Of a stretch of 64,000 nucleotides of DNA, positions 47,701-59,700 are shown in pieces. A model generated the notes under the pieces. It searched no databases. It saw only the letters and a list, made by a program, of their open reading frames with translations, and was not told where the DNA came from. Source of the DNA: Acanthopleura granulata (Eukaryota > Mollusca > Polyplacophora > Chitonida > Chitonidae); assembly GCA_016165875.1 (NCBI GenBank), contig JABBOT010000080.1:34858364-34922363 (forward strand), in the 5' to 3' direction. Both the position numbers and the translations under genes were made by a program. The first letter of the stretch is position 1. Every line of letters begins with the position of its first letter.

Positions 47701-50700
47701 TTCTCTGTGTTAAGGGGAAATTGATTTCGGTCTACTACACGACGAAATTTGTACGGATGGGCCAGACTTTATGCGCCAGCTGTTTGTCTCTCCAACAAGC
47801 GGAATGGAAAACTTCTCGATCTCCAACCCAGAGTTGTTTAATCGCCTGCAGTACGTCATGTTGGCTGCTCTGAAGTCCTACTGGTTGCCTCGCTACATCC
47901 TACACGTGCACCGCAGCATCTCTATTCCCAAACACAAATCTAACACCCTAACTCCAAGAGGCGGAAAGATGAATTTTTTCGCTAGCCGGACGCGCATGCG
48001 CCTGCAGTCCTTATTTCCGGAAGGTCTGGGAGCCGAGTCACTGAGTATCACGCCGGAAGATGTCCTTATCGAACGGCCAGACAGCACGGGTTTCAGTGAA
48101 TTGCCAACATCAACCGCAATAGAACTGTCTGACCTACTCTCTTTGTGGGGAGGTAACTATGGTGTCAGTTTGTTCATCAGCTCCTAAACAGAAAACACAT
48201 GCCAAAAATAAATTGCAATAAATTGAAATGGCTCTGGAGCTAGAAATAAATATATCTAATATTGATACAATTAATATCGGTCATTGATTACATAATATTC
48301 TATTCACATTTGATCATTTTTGTTTCATTTTTAAATACTTAGAATAGTTCATTTAATTCAAGCTTTTGTTTATTCTGTTCCATATCAACATAATTCTGTT
48401 GTTTTTTTCTTCTCATAAACTGAAATCTCTGCGACATTCGATCCTTTTGTTTTAAGGTCAACGTTGGGACGGTTCGAAGCTTTACCCTACCTACGAGGAT
48501 TTAACAACTGGTTATCGCAGCGAGGCCAGTTCCAAGTCACCCGACAATTCCCTGTGGACGCCAGCCTCTGCAGATATCCTTCAATACCCAAATCTCTCGA
48601 CGCAGCATGGAAATGCGAATGTGCGCAAGTTCTGCGACTTCAGTGAGTCTTCCATTTTAAGAAATGAACTTGAAGAAAGTGCAACCTTAAGCAAAGGCAA
48701 GCAAGTAGAACAGAACTCCGAAGGAAAAGGGAACAGAAGAAGCAAAACAAACACAGAACCTTTTGAACTGTCGGCAACAGTTCGGAATTTGATCCGTGGC
48801 TCATTATTCGAGTGGAAAAGCTCCTATGAGCAGCAGGACAAAAGACTCATAGCATCCATAGCGTCAGATGTCCTGGCGGGGCGGCCCTTTGAAACCTACC
48901 TAAACACAACCTATGCTTTTGGATCCTTGGTATTCCTCATGCTCTTCAACGATCTGCAGGAATACATGAGAATAGATCCCTCCGCCACCGACTCTGTGGG
49001 GAGGAACACCAAGAAACTGTTCGCCGCCGCTATCTTGAAACAGTATCGACTGCAACCGTCTGCTCGTCATTCTTTGTTTGCAGCGAAGGAACAAGAGGCT
49101 CTCTGTAGGGCTCTGAAGTTCGGCACACAACCTGAAGCTTTGATCCAAGCTCAAGATCTCTGCATTCAGGTAACAAAGAATTGCTATTCCAGGCAAAAGC
49201 TGCAGTGAAATGCATGCTTCACTTGCAAAACGCTTGCTTTTAGAAATATACATTTGATTACGGACATTTGGTGCCTTCAGGAAATTAAGTGACAAACATT
49301 TTAGTCTATTGTTTTTATCTGTAATGTTTTTCGCCGTCTGTTTGGCTTTGTTGTAGTCTTTTACTGATCCAGTGTTTTTTATATACTTCTTTGTTAATTT
49401 GATTGGTATTTTACGCTTTACTCAAGAATATTTCACTTATACGGCTGCGGCCAGCATTACATTAGGAGGAAACTGGCTAGGGCGCTTGGAGAGGAAGCCC
49501 AGCGTTTAGGCAATACACACATATCGTACATACATGTTCGTATGATGCAAAATCTTTACTGCGCCATATTTGTGGTTCCAATTTCACAAACACGGTTTTG
49601 ATATCACTGAGAATTTAAATGTGATTTAAAAATATGATTGTATAGTGCAAAATAGAAATATGAGCACCGTTCCGCTAAAATATACTGAGCTTACAGTGCC
49701 AAGGAATATCCATTTTACTTGGTTAAAATAGTAATGTAGTATATTTTAAACATGGTACTCTTGACTTTTTTGATCAGGCTTTAAACTTGTGCTTAAGACC
49801 AATTGTTGCCTTTGAAATCCTTCTCAGATTTGAACCCTAATATTTAATGTGTCCATAAAACATTAGATCCTTATGGCTTCAACAATTTTGACAAGAACTT
49901 TGCGAATAAGCGATAAATTCAAATGCAAGAACACCTGCACTGGGCATGCACAAGACGGGCTGCTGTTAAATTCTTTTGGATTGATCAGGACTGATTACAA
50001 GAGCTCCTGTCAGTTTTCCCGATATCCGATAGGAACCTCTGTGACATCTGTGATACTGCTTAAGGTGGTAGATGTATTGTGGCTTGGAATTCTGAACTTC
50101 AGGAGACATAGACAAGTACAGATTATGCCAGGTCGAAGGTGAACCTCAGATATGACATATTTTTAGCAAGGGTGACCAAGGCTACAGGTTTTAACCCATC
50201 AAATCGAACATGTATCTCTGCTGTCAGCCAAACGGCGAGGATTCTGTAATTGTTTGTTATTTACATTGTGTTGTATGTTGTATTCACACTTTCAGTCTTA
50301 ATTTTTTTCCTGTGATTTTTTCCGATGATTGACATCTTGGATACTCTTTAATACCGCAGACAGTGGCAGCGTTGTTCAAATCATTGGTTAATGCCTCTTA
50401 TCGCTTAAACCGGTTTCTACGCCTCGAAACCAAAGCATCTTGACAATTACGAATGTCCCCATATATCCGTCATGAATTTCTTTTTCATTGTAGGCTTTGA
50501 AACCTTCGTGGAAGACTTTCACTTCCAATGATCATTATCTGTTCCTTCATAAAGTGGTACGTATATATGTTTGTACCATGTATGTATACTTATTTAATCG
50601 TGACAGTGATACAAGCTGCTGTGAGTCAGCTCAATTATCATTCCTTGCCAAGGAGATGGGGCGGTAAGGCGGAGCTTTGGCCAACTTCTAGAACAGACAG

Positions 50701-53700
50701 AACGCGACTGACCGCAAACTGAAAACTGAGCCTTGAGAGAAGCGGGTTAACTGCCACACCGTGCTCGATGTGATTTTGTTTGCCTATATGCATGTAGACA
50801 TATACACTTTCGGAATCAACATGAAAAATTAAATTATTTGATATGTTTTAAATTATCCATGCACATGTATTTAATAAAACAACAGAACATAGAGGTTAAC
50901 TACCTAGACTCGAACCCACCATCTACCTCTCCAAACCAAAGAAATTTGTCTTTAAGTTTAGTGCTCGATAACCATTAAACTACAATCGCGAAACCTGTCG
51001 TATGAGCATTTATTTCTTCAACATCATCAACGTGTTGTTTTAAAACAAAAGATAAAGTTATTGTTTTAACCACGAAGGAAGGCGTACCTCACGGAAATCT
51101 TTTGCACAAAGTCTAGAAGCACAAAGGTTGGAAGAACAGTTCGGCGCAAACTGTGTTCTTTGACACTTCTTCTTTCATCCCCAAACGAGGACATGAAAGG
51201 GCCTAAAAGTGCGTCGAATTGACCGAATTGAACACTGGGACATTTTCCGCTGGCCATAGTCTCTATAACGGTACCAAAATAGGCGCTGTATTACTGAGAC
51301 ATATACACACATATATTATATGTCTTAAAATTGTGAAAATTAAAAATGTAACAAAATATTATTTTTGGACAGATTTAAGGCATCATCTATGGATCAAATC
51401 CCAGCCTTATCGCCGCACCCCCTTTCTGTGAAAAGAAAAAAAAAACAACATTTGTAGAATTTCTGAATGCAGCAGAGGCACTGTGTTAATTTGGTCGTTA
51501 ATTCATTATTTCATCTCCAGAAATATATGCCTACAAAGTTCTCTTCGTTGCTGATCAAACGTTTCAAAAAGGCTCCATCGGCGATATAGTGTAAAAGAAT
51601 TTCTATGATGCGGAATTTCTGACTAAGAAAAAATCTTCCTGTTTTATCAAGACTCGCGCAGGTGTGATGAAACTCTCGCCCACAAATCACGTGATGGGCG
51701 GAGATTTACGAGAAGTTGTCCTATCGCTGGACAAAGGAAGCACCTGCATGTGGACAGCATTAGAATTGGCTGCCCTCTGTCGCTTTCCAAGTGGTAAGTG
51801 TCTTGACGTTGCCCTCACTTTCCACTCTTCTTCACGTCTATTACTCACTCCTATAACTTGTGAATGATTGTGAGAAAAGCGCAACGTGCCACCATATCAT
51901 TGCTTCTAACGGCATAACAAATATAGTCATATACAGAATTAGATTAGCGCCTTTCGCTGGTTCGTACGGTTAGAGAACAGGCTCGTTGAGACTGTCGAAC
52001 GTTTGACCTCGGAGATCGCGTGTAGCGGCTTTAAGCCAGGACGTTTATCAGGCACCAGGGGAAGGTCGGTCGTTTTCTCTGGGAACCACAGTTTCCTCAT
52101 CCTGCAAACATGGAGCTTTGACACAAATGAGAAAGTTTTGAGTACTGCTTCAAAATGTCTACGAGTGAAAATAGAAAACAATAAATAAATACCTGTAAAG
52201 GAAATCACCGCATATACATATATTTATGTGATGATGATTCTCTGTATTCCTACCAGGTCTGAAGCCTGAGTATAACATTCGAGAAGTGGTTTCCATGAGG
52301 GAGCACGGGTTGGTCAGCCTGGGGAGACCAGCTCATAGCGTCCAGCCATACTATAACAGTAGGTGTGAAGGCAAAGTGTAACATTCACAAAGTGGCTTCC
52401 ATGAGGGAGCAAAGGTCAGTCAGCTTAGAGAGACGAGCTCACAGCGTTTGGACGGTAGGTGTGAAGGCGAAGTGGTTTCCATGAGGGACCACGGGATAGT
52501 CAGTCTAGGGACACCAGCTCACAGCTATAGCGGTAGGTGTGAAGGCAAAGTATCACATTCGCAAAGTGGCTTCCATGAGGGAGCAAAGGCCAGTCAGCTT
52601 AGAGAGACGAGCTCACAGCGTCCAACCATTCTGTAACGGTGGGTGTGAAGGCGAAGTGGTTTCCACGAGGGACCACGGGATAGTCAGCCTAGGGAGACCG
52701 GCTCACAGCGTCCAGCCATACTACAGTAGGTGTGACGGCAAAGTGTAACATTCGCAAATTGGCTTCCATGAGGGAGCACGGGTTAGTCAGCCTAGGGAGA
52801 CCAAGCCAAAACTCCTCATGACCCCCAGACTTATTTGTCGGTGAACAAATTTGTTAATGTCATCGAACAAACCAGATAATTTCTCACCATGCATCAGTTA
52901 TTCTTGCGTACTCTCAGTGAAAAGTCATCATCTGCACAGTGCTATGGCCCAATGGTTTTCGGTCTCCAATAACTGTATAGATTTCATTTTAGGGGGCCAA
53001 TAGCCAAGATGGGTTCCTGCCTGTTAGAAGACACTTTGTGGGCAATCTGGGTAGGTTGCACAAACCTAGTACACTGGTCGGCCCAGACGGGACATTCACC
53101 ATTAACATTTATTTATTTATTCATTTATTTGTTTACGCTGTACATATGATTATTTCACTTATACTACGGCGGCCAGCATTGCGGTGGGAGGGAACCGGGC
53201 CGGGGCCCTGGGGGATACCCACGTTTATCAGGTTGCTGGCAGACCTTCCCACGTACGGCCGGAGAGGAAGCCAGCGTGAACTGGGATTGCACTCACAGCG
53301 ATGGCATTGGCGAGAGGCCACCATTAAGAGTCCATATTCTTATTTAAGGACTAATGCCAGTACTTAATAAAATGTGTACATGCTTTCTCATGGATTTCTT
53401 TCACAGACAAGGTACGTGAGATTGTTTCTCACAAGAAGTTCAATATCCATAAACTGCGGGTGTCCCGGTTCAGTGAATACCAGCGACCACAGATCCCAGA
53501 GATCCGCGTTCCGGACCGGAGTGGGCCTCAGTTCCAGACGGGTGGCGTGGCTCCCAACAAACCTCCCAAGCCCAGGTCAGCTTGACAAGACGATGAGGTT
53601 AAGGCCGAGATCATATGCACGATGCGATGTGTCGAATCGACTCGTCCAATTCATGTGGGACAAGTTTCATGACCTGAGTTCAGACGATGCGATTTGTCGA

Positions 53701-56700
53701 GTGCTGCAATCACATGAAATAGCGCATGGCCATTTTGATTCAGTTAGTTCAATTCGACCGGGCGATTCGACAATCACACCATCTGAAAACGCACTTTCCC
53801 ATATACTGGTGTTGGTGTTTCTCCCAGGGAGCAGATCTGTATTTTGGTAGAGTGCATCCATTCAGTCAGACTTATCCAGCTGCTTATAGAAGGCATTGAA
53901 AGATGTTCGTATAATCTTCATAGGCATGTAGCAATATCTATTATTGGAATATTTATAATTTTGAAATAGTTTGTCATTTTACTCAATACAACGGCATTGA
54001 AAAAACCACAACCTATCAGAATTAGATTCGAGTGTACGAATTCATTGATTGGCGAGAAATTGGCCGATAAAGCTATTAAGTTCAATAGCGATGTTCAAAG
54101 CGTTATTTCTTTAGATAATGAGACATCGTTCCTTGAAACTCTTAACTTCTTCCCTAACAGAGGAACAAAAAATAAAAAGAATGCAAAAATCAGATGAAAT
54201 AGCGTCAAATCTTATTTGCAAATATGGTTTTTAATATTTTTTATTGTCGTTGCATAAAAATATTCTAAATCTACGCCATGTCATTCACCCCACCATATCG
54301 AGGAAGTTTGTTTGATCGAGGAGACAGCATAGCCTTGCACTACTGGTCTACAAGCTTCTTATCTGGTGGCATGCTTTAATTGCAAGAATCCAAAACTAAT
54401 TTAAGTGTAATTCCTGGTTTCATATTTAATATGCATTGTTATTACTTCCTAACTGGTCAGTATGTACGTATTTCTCTTCAGGTGTTTTCTGGAGGTTCTA
54501 ACCAACTATGTACAGTTCGAGTACTTCAAACGGTTTTTGGTGTTGAAGCGAGCCGCGGCGCCGTTACTGTTCTGGAAACAGGTCCAGGACATGAAGGAAA
54601 CCAAGAATCCTCGTCAGAGAGTCGCCAAGATCGCACAAATCTTTAGACGATTCTTCAGCAAATATGCTCAATACGGTAAATAATATTTTCATGTGTGAAC
54701 CGTTAACAAGAGTGATTGTTTAAGCAGTTGCACGAAACTGTTGGAATAAAACTCTAGCTGAGATTTCTTCATAAAAAGCCGAATTTCGTTGGTTAAGTGA
54801 GACCATTTAGACACTAACGCACTGTCGTCTCTGCTCCGGTTTCACTCTCTGTGGTGCGGTCTTCTGTATTGTAGATCGTTGCTTTGGGCCAATTTCACCT
54901 TATTAGCCTATTTCCGAGTTAATCACGACTTCATAAAAACCTTCAGCTCAGTATGGGTATTGTTCTTATATTTGTACGCATCCGGCAAGACGGTCTCTGA
55001 ACATGCAATGGTTTTACGCATCTTCCACATAAGTCACATCTGATTTTTTCTCCTCCTAGGTGCTCAACTGGACTGTTCTGATGAGATCATCAAACAGATA
55101 GTTCATATGGATCGCGTCACTGCCTCTATGATTGTGTGTGCCCAGGGAGCAGTCATGCGCAGTCTCGAAAAAAAGTGGTAAGCTTTACCCGAATTAATCC
55201 TGACGTCATCAGGGCCATATTACACACCAAGAGCCCTATCTTTGCCTCCCACATATTCACTGTACACCATTGCTTTGGGTGGACACGGTGAGCGTTTGAA
55301 GCTCTTCGACATACACATGGTTTTGCTAACATCCGTCCTAATTTTTATGTTTTATATACTTTGGTGGTTTGTGTTCTTTGTAGTTTTTGGAAACTAATCT
55401 TGCGATTGTTGACTCGGGACGCACATTTTGGTTGAGGGCTGACATACGAATGTCGGTTTCGACGCCTAGTTTCATTGATCTTTTCAGTAAATCATGGTTT
55501 GGGGATCTGCTACAATCATGCTGGATATTCTTGGCAAAGAAGGAGTGTATGTTTTCGAAGTAAAGTCGGAAAGTGTAGGTTGACAGAGAGTGTTTTGTTT
55601 TTGTTGACACCATTCCCCCTACTCCATTACTTCATCTCGAGAAGGAGTTTTCCTGTGAGATCAGTGCGTTGTTTCACTCTGTTTCTTCAACGCACGCCTT
55701 GGTGGAAATGGGTCAAAGAAAACTGTCCTTTTGTCTGAAACACATCGTCAGAAATGGGAAATTCGCCATAAAAAGTCGTGTCTTTAATGTTGACATGCGA
55801 TAAGAAGCAATGGAATTTCTTCGCTCTGACGCAGCGACGATTTTGTACGTTTAGGTATATCGCAGCTTTGTGCTATGAGTTGGCCTAAACAGCGACTCGG
55901 GTGCATCGTATCCATCGTATTACCAACCTACAAAACGTTCTTTACGTTTCGTTTCCTCTCTAGGTACGAAGCTTACCTGTCCACTTTCCCTGAGGACGAC
56001 GTAAGGTCACCTTTATCGTCAACCAATACAGGCGATAGTCCTGAAGGTTTCCCAGAATACGAGGTGTCAGACTGGAACACGCCAAGGCGCTCTCCTGGAA
56101 AGCTTCAAACGGTAGGTGAAGGATTGTTCGTATTGGTGTCTTGACATGAGCTTCAAACCAAGACATTCAACTGCACATAATGGTTGAATGCTCCGATTGG
56201 GAAAACCTCTTTCGCTTCTGGGTCGGTAAAATGTTATTATACAGGCGCAGCTAATGTATTCTTCTGTTGCCACAGAACCGCCTCGGTTGCTTGGTGGTTA
56301 TATCGTCTGCTTCGGGGTCGGGAGATTCGGGATCAAACCCAGGTCGGGTCAAAGACTTTATAAATGGTGCATGTTGCTGCCTCGCTTGGCGCTCAGTATT
56401 TAGAGGTTAGAACCAGGAAGCAGGACAGGTCGTCCCGGTGTCAACATAATATGTCATGTTTGGTGTATTTGGTATGATGATCCAGTGGGGGGCGGCACTT
56501 TGCTCAAGAAGACAGTATATATACATTCTGAGCACTCCTTGTCGCCATATGACTGAAAAATTGTTGAGTACGACGTTAAACCCAAGTACATGCATTCATA
56601 CATACATACAGTTGCCACTCAACAGTTGTAGACCATAACTTCGTGACGTATCACCATGGTATGGATAAGCAATTGATATTGTATTGTCCATATTAAATCA

Positions 56701-59700
56701 CACACGACTGATCATTTGATATAATTAAAATCATTAAGAAGTTTGTGTCATTCTTGCAAATTGACCGCTCAGAATCGTTATTTCACAGTAGACAGAATTG
56801 AAAATTAGCTTAACCGCCTAGACTCTTTCTGAGGAAGAAAGTGGTATTGAATTTTGAAGAGTTACCTTTTTAGTTGATACGGTTCAAAGTTTCAGTGACA
56901 AACCAACTTGTTTTCCGTTTCTTGTCTATTTTCTGTCATTCGTTTCTGTTGGTTTGCAGTACAAGCTGTGGTCCAAACTTTTACGAATCATCTGCCACTT
57001 CATGAGAACCCTGAAGGATAGTCGCCAGGTGCTAGCTTTCTGGATCTACCTCCGTCTCCAGGTTCGACGGGCCCTTCAGAGTAAGTCCAAATGGTCGTTG
57101 AAACCACGAAGATAAGTCTTGTTTCATTGTTCTGAGACACGATAGCTGATGAGCAACTGTTCTTAACACAACGTATTGTTTTAAGAGAGGAAACCATTCT
57201 TAATGGACGGTCTTGTTCTGAGATACGATATAGCTATGAGGAAATCATTCTTAATATACCGCGTTGTTCTGGGATATGAGAGCTGACGCAAAACCATTTC
57301 TTAATATAGTTACTATTCTTTTAACACCGCACACAGCACTAAAAGGTTTCTCCGACAACAGCAGCTGGAATTTATTTAACATTACACTTTCTATGACGGT
57401 CCGAACATTCTAATAAAGTCAGTGATAACCCAGCCATTGACTGTCGTGTAATTAAATTCATTATGTTATTATATAGAGGAAAATTGTCTTGTTTGGCTTC
57501 CGAATGACTAAGAGTTAGAAATATCGTACATAGCTTATTTTGGAAAAAAATGAGTGTCAATATTAACGTTCATAAAGACATTACCCAAAATTACATACAC
57601 TATTTATTATTTGATTTTTTTTGGAAGATAAATCTAGCTCGTCAACAGAGATTAAAATCGTTCTGCAGAATCGTCTACTCGTCGTAAACAAACTTCCACA
57701 AGATCTGCTGTTTTGGGTGGAAGTGGCAAAGTAAGTGTATTTGTTTAGTTCTCACAATTATTTGTCACATCTTTGCCCTTGTATGATTATTGCCTCTTGT
57801 GCCCTTTTGCTCAATGAAAAGTATTTTCCTGGCCGAGCCAACCGCGTAGTTAGGAAGCGCTAAGTATGGATACAGAGCAATGTGAAATACAGTTACAGCT
57901 AGAAGTGTATACAACATTCAGTTGTTTGTTGATTTTGCAAACCTAGAGCGGTTACTTATATTTGTGCCCTAATTTTTGTACTTTTATCTTTGTGAAGCAT
58001 TTACAGTTTTATTATCTAATTTATAAAGTACAACGAAATGTAGGTTTTTACCCAGTGTGAGCATTTTTTTTGTACTAGGTACACGGACCTAGTGAACAGC
58101 ATCAGTAAACCAGGCACTTTCTTCTTACTCTCCAAGACAGACGAAGACAATCTTCGAGTTAAAGCTAATGCTATCATCAGCTGTTTTCTCAACTCTGACA
58201 TTCAGCCCAAATTACAGGTAAGCCTAAGTTGAAATGCTGAAGAATCATTTCTGTGCAGCCAGACAGCCTACTTCAGAACTATATCTTGTTGGTTACGCCT
58301 TTTCCTTCAGAACAATTTTGCTTGTATATGTGAGTTTGTCCTTTCTGCTTTAAAAAATAACAATAATAATTTGCTCCGGGGATTCAGACAGTTTGCACAG
58401 CGGTTTTCCGTTTGCACTCCTATAAACCTAAAAGTATTACAGTTAATCATTAATTATTAGGATATGATTAGAATTTCACACCTATTACCTTTACAACCCC
58501 TTGACGGGTATTCCCATCTTTTTTTTTTTTTTTTATAATTTTCTGCCCTGTATACGTCACACCTGGGCCATTAATTCTTATGTCCAAAAAATACTTCTTC
58601 TTCACGCAAAAAAATGTAACGAAGCATTTCATTGTATCTGTGAATGATAATCCTCGTAAAGACCTTAATGACAAAATCCTGTACGGGTTCCACTAATCTG
58701 GGATGAAATGTACGTAATCACACAAAGATACAATCAGCGATACAAGCTCCAAAATAACGTCTCAGAAAAATTATCAAGTGTCGAAACACAAGCTCACACA
58801 GCTCTACGTGCAGAACAATGGAGTACCGAATGACTAAAGTCGAACGGAGTGAAAGCCGAGCTTCAATAAATCCCAGAAGGCCTCAAGTGGATGTAGGTAA
58901 ATATGATTACGCTATATACAACTTCCTTGCTCGTATTTATAGACTAGCGAAAACAAAATTCCAGAAAGATTGATCGTAAACACGTTTACAACACGGGTAC
59001 ATCTTTCCAGAATGTACACTCCGTGTACAATGACACGAAACTCGAGAATAATGTTACTGAATTATAGTGCAAGCTATCACGTAGTGCCCCGGTTAGCACA
59101 AAAACAAATTAAAAAAATAAAATACAATAATTTAAAGAATGGGTTGACTTACATACTTAATAAACTGGTGTCAGTAAAATGTGACTGGGTGGGGTGTCAT
59201 GTCTAGTGTCTTCGGCATGATATTCCAGCACTTTGACGGCATGGACTCGCCCTGCCACAAGAAGACACGCTATAAGTTCCTACCAGAAGGACTGACACAC
59301 TGTTAAGTACGACGTTAAACCCCAAGCACTCACTCACTCACTCGTTGTTCAATAGGCACAATGAACCAGAATTTAAAGATCGGCATACAAGGGAGCTTAA
59401 AGTTTGGAATACACGAGAGCTTAAGACGCGATTCAACTCAGGTCAGCTTGTCATACGGAGTTGCAGTTTCATATTGATATACGACTTGAAAATTTACCGG
59501 CATAGACGTAACGACTGGGGTATATAACTCCAGTAGAGTCGCGTCGTTATTAGGCATACAAGAGCGTTCAGGGCGCGACGCAACGGTGGGGTTAAGCTGT
59601 CGTTGCGTTGCGATGGTAATTATTTAAGATTTATGGGGGATCCTTTGCTATAGAGTTGTCCAAAAAAGAATGCCCCACAGGAAATTGAAAACATGCCAAA

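Noticed and set aside
51066..51257. Minus-strand frame with FVLLDFVQKISV inside RGS22 intron 8
   Set aside because: Opposite strand to RGS22, no recognisable family, no splice partner.
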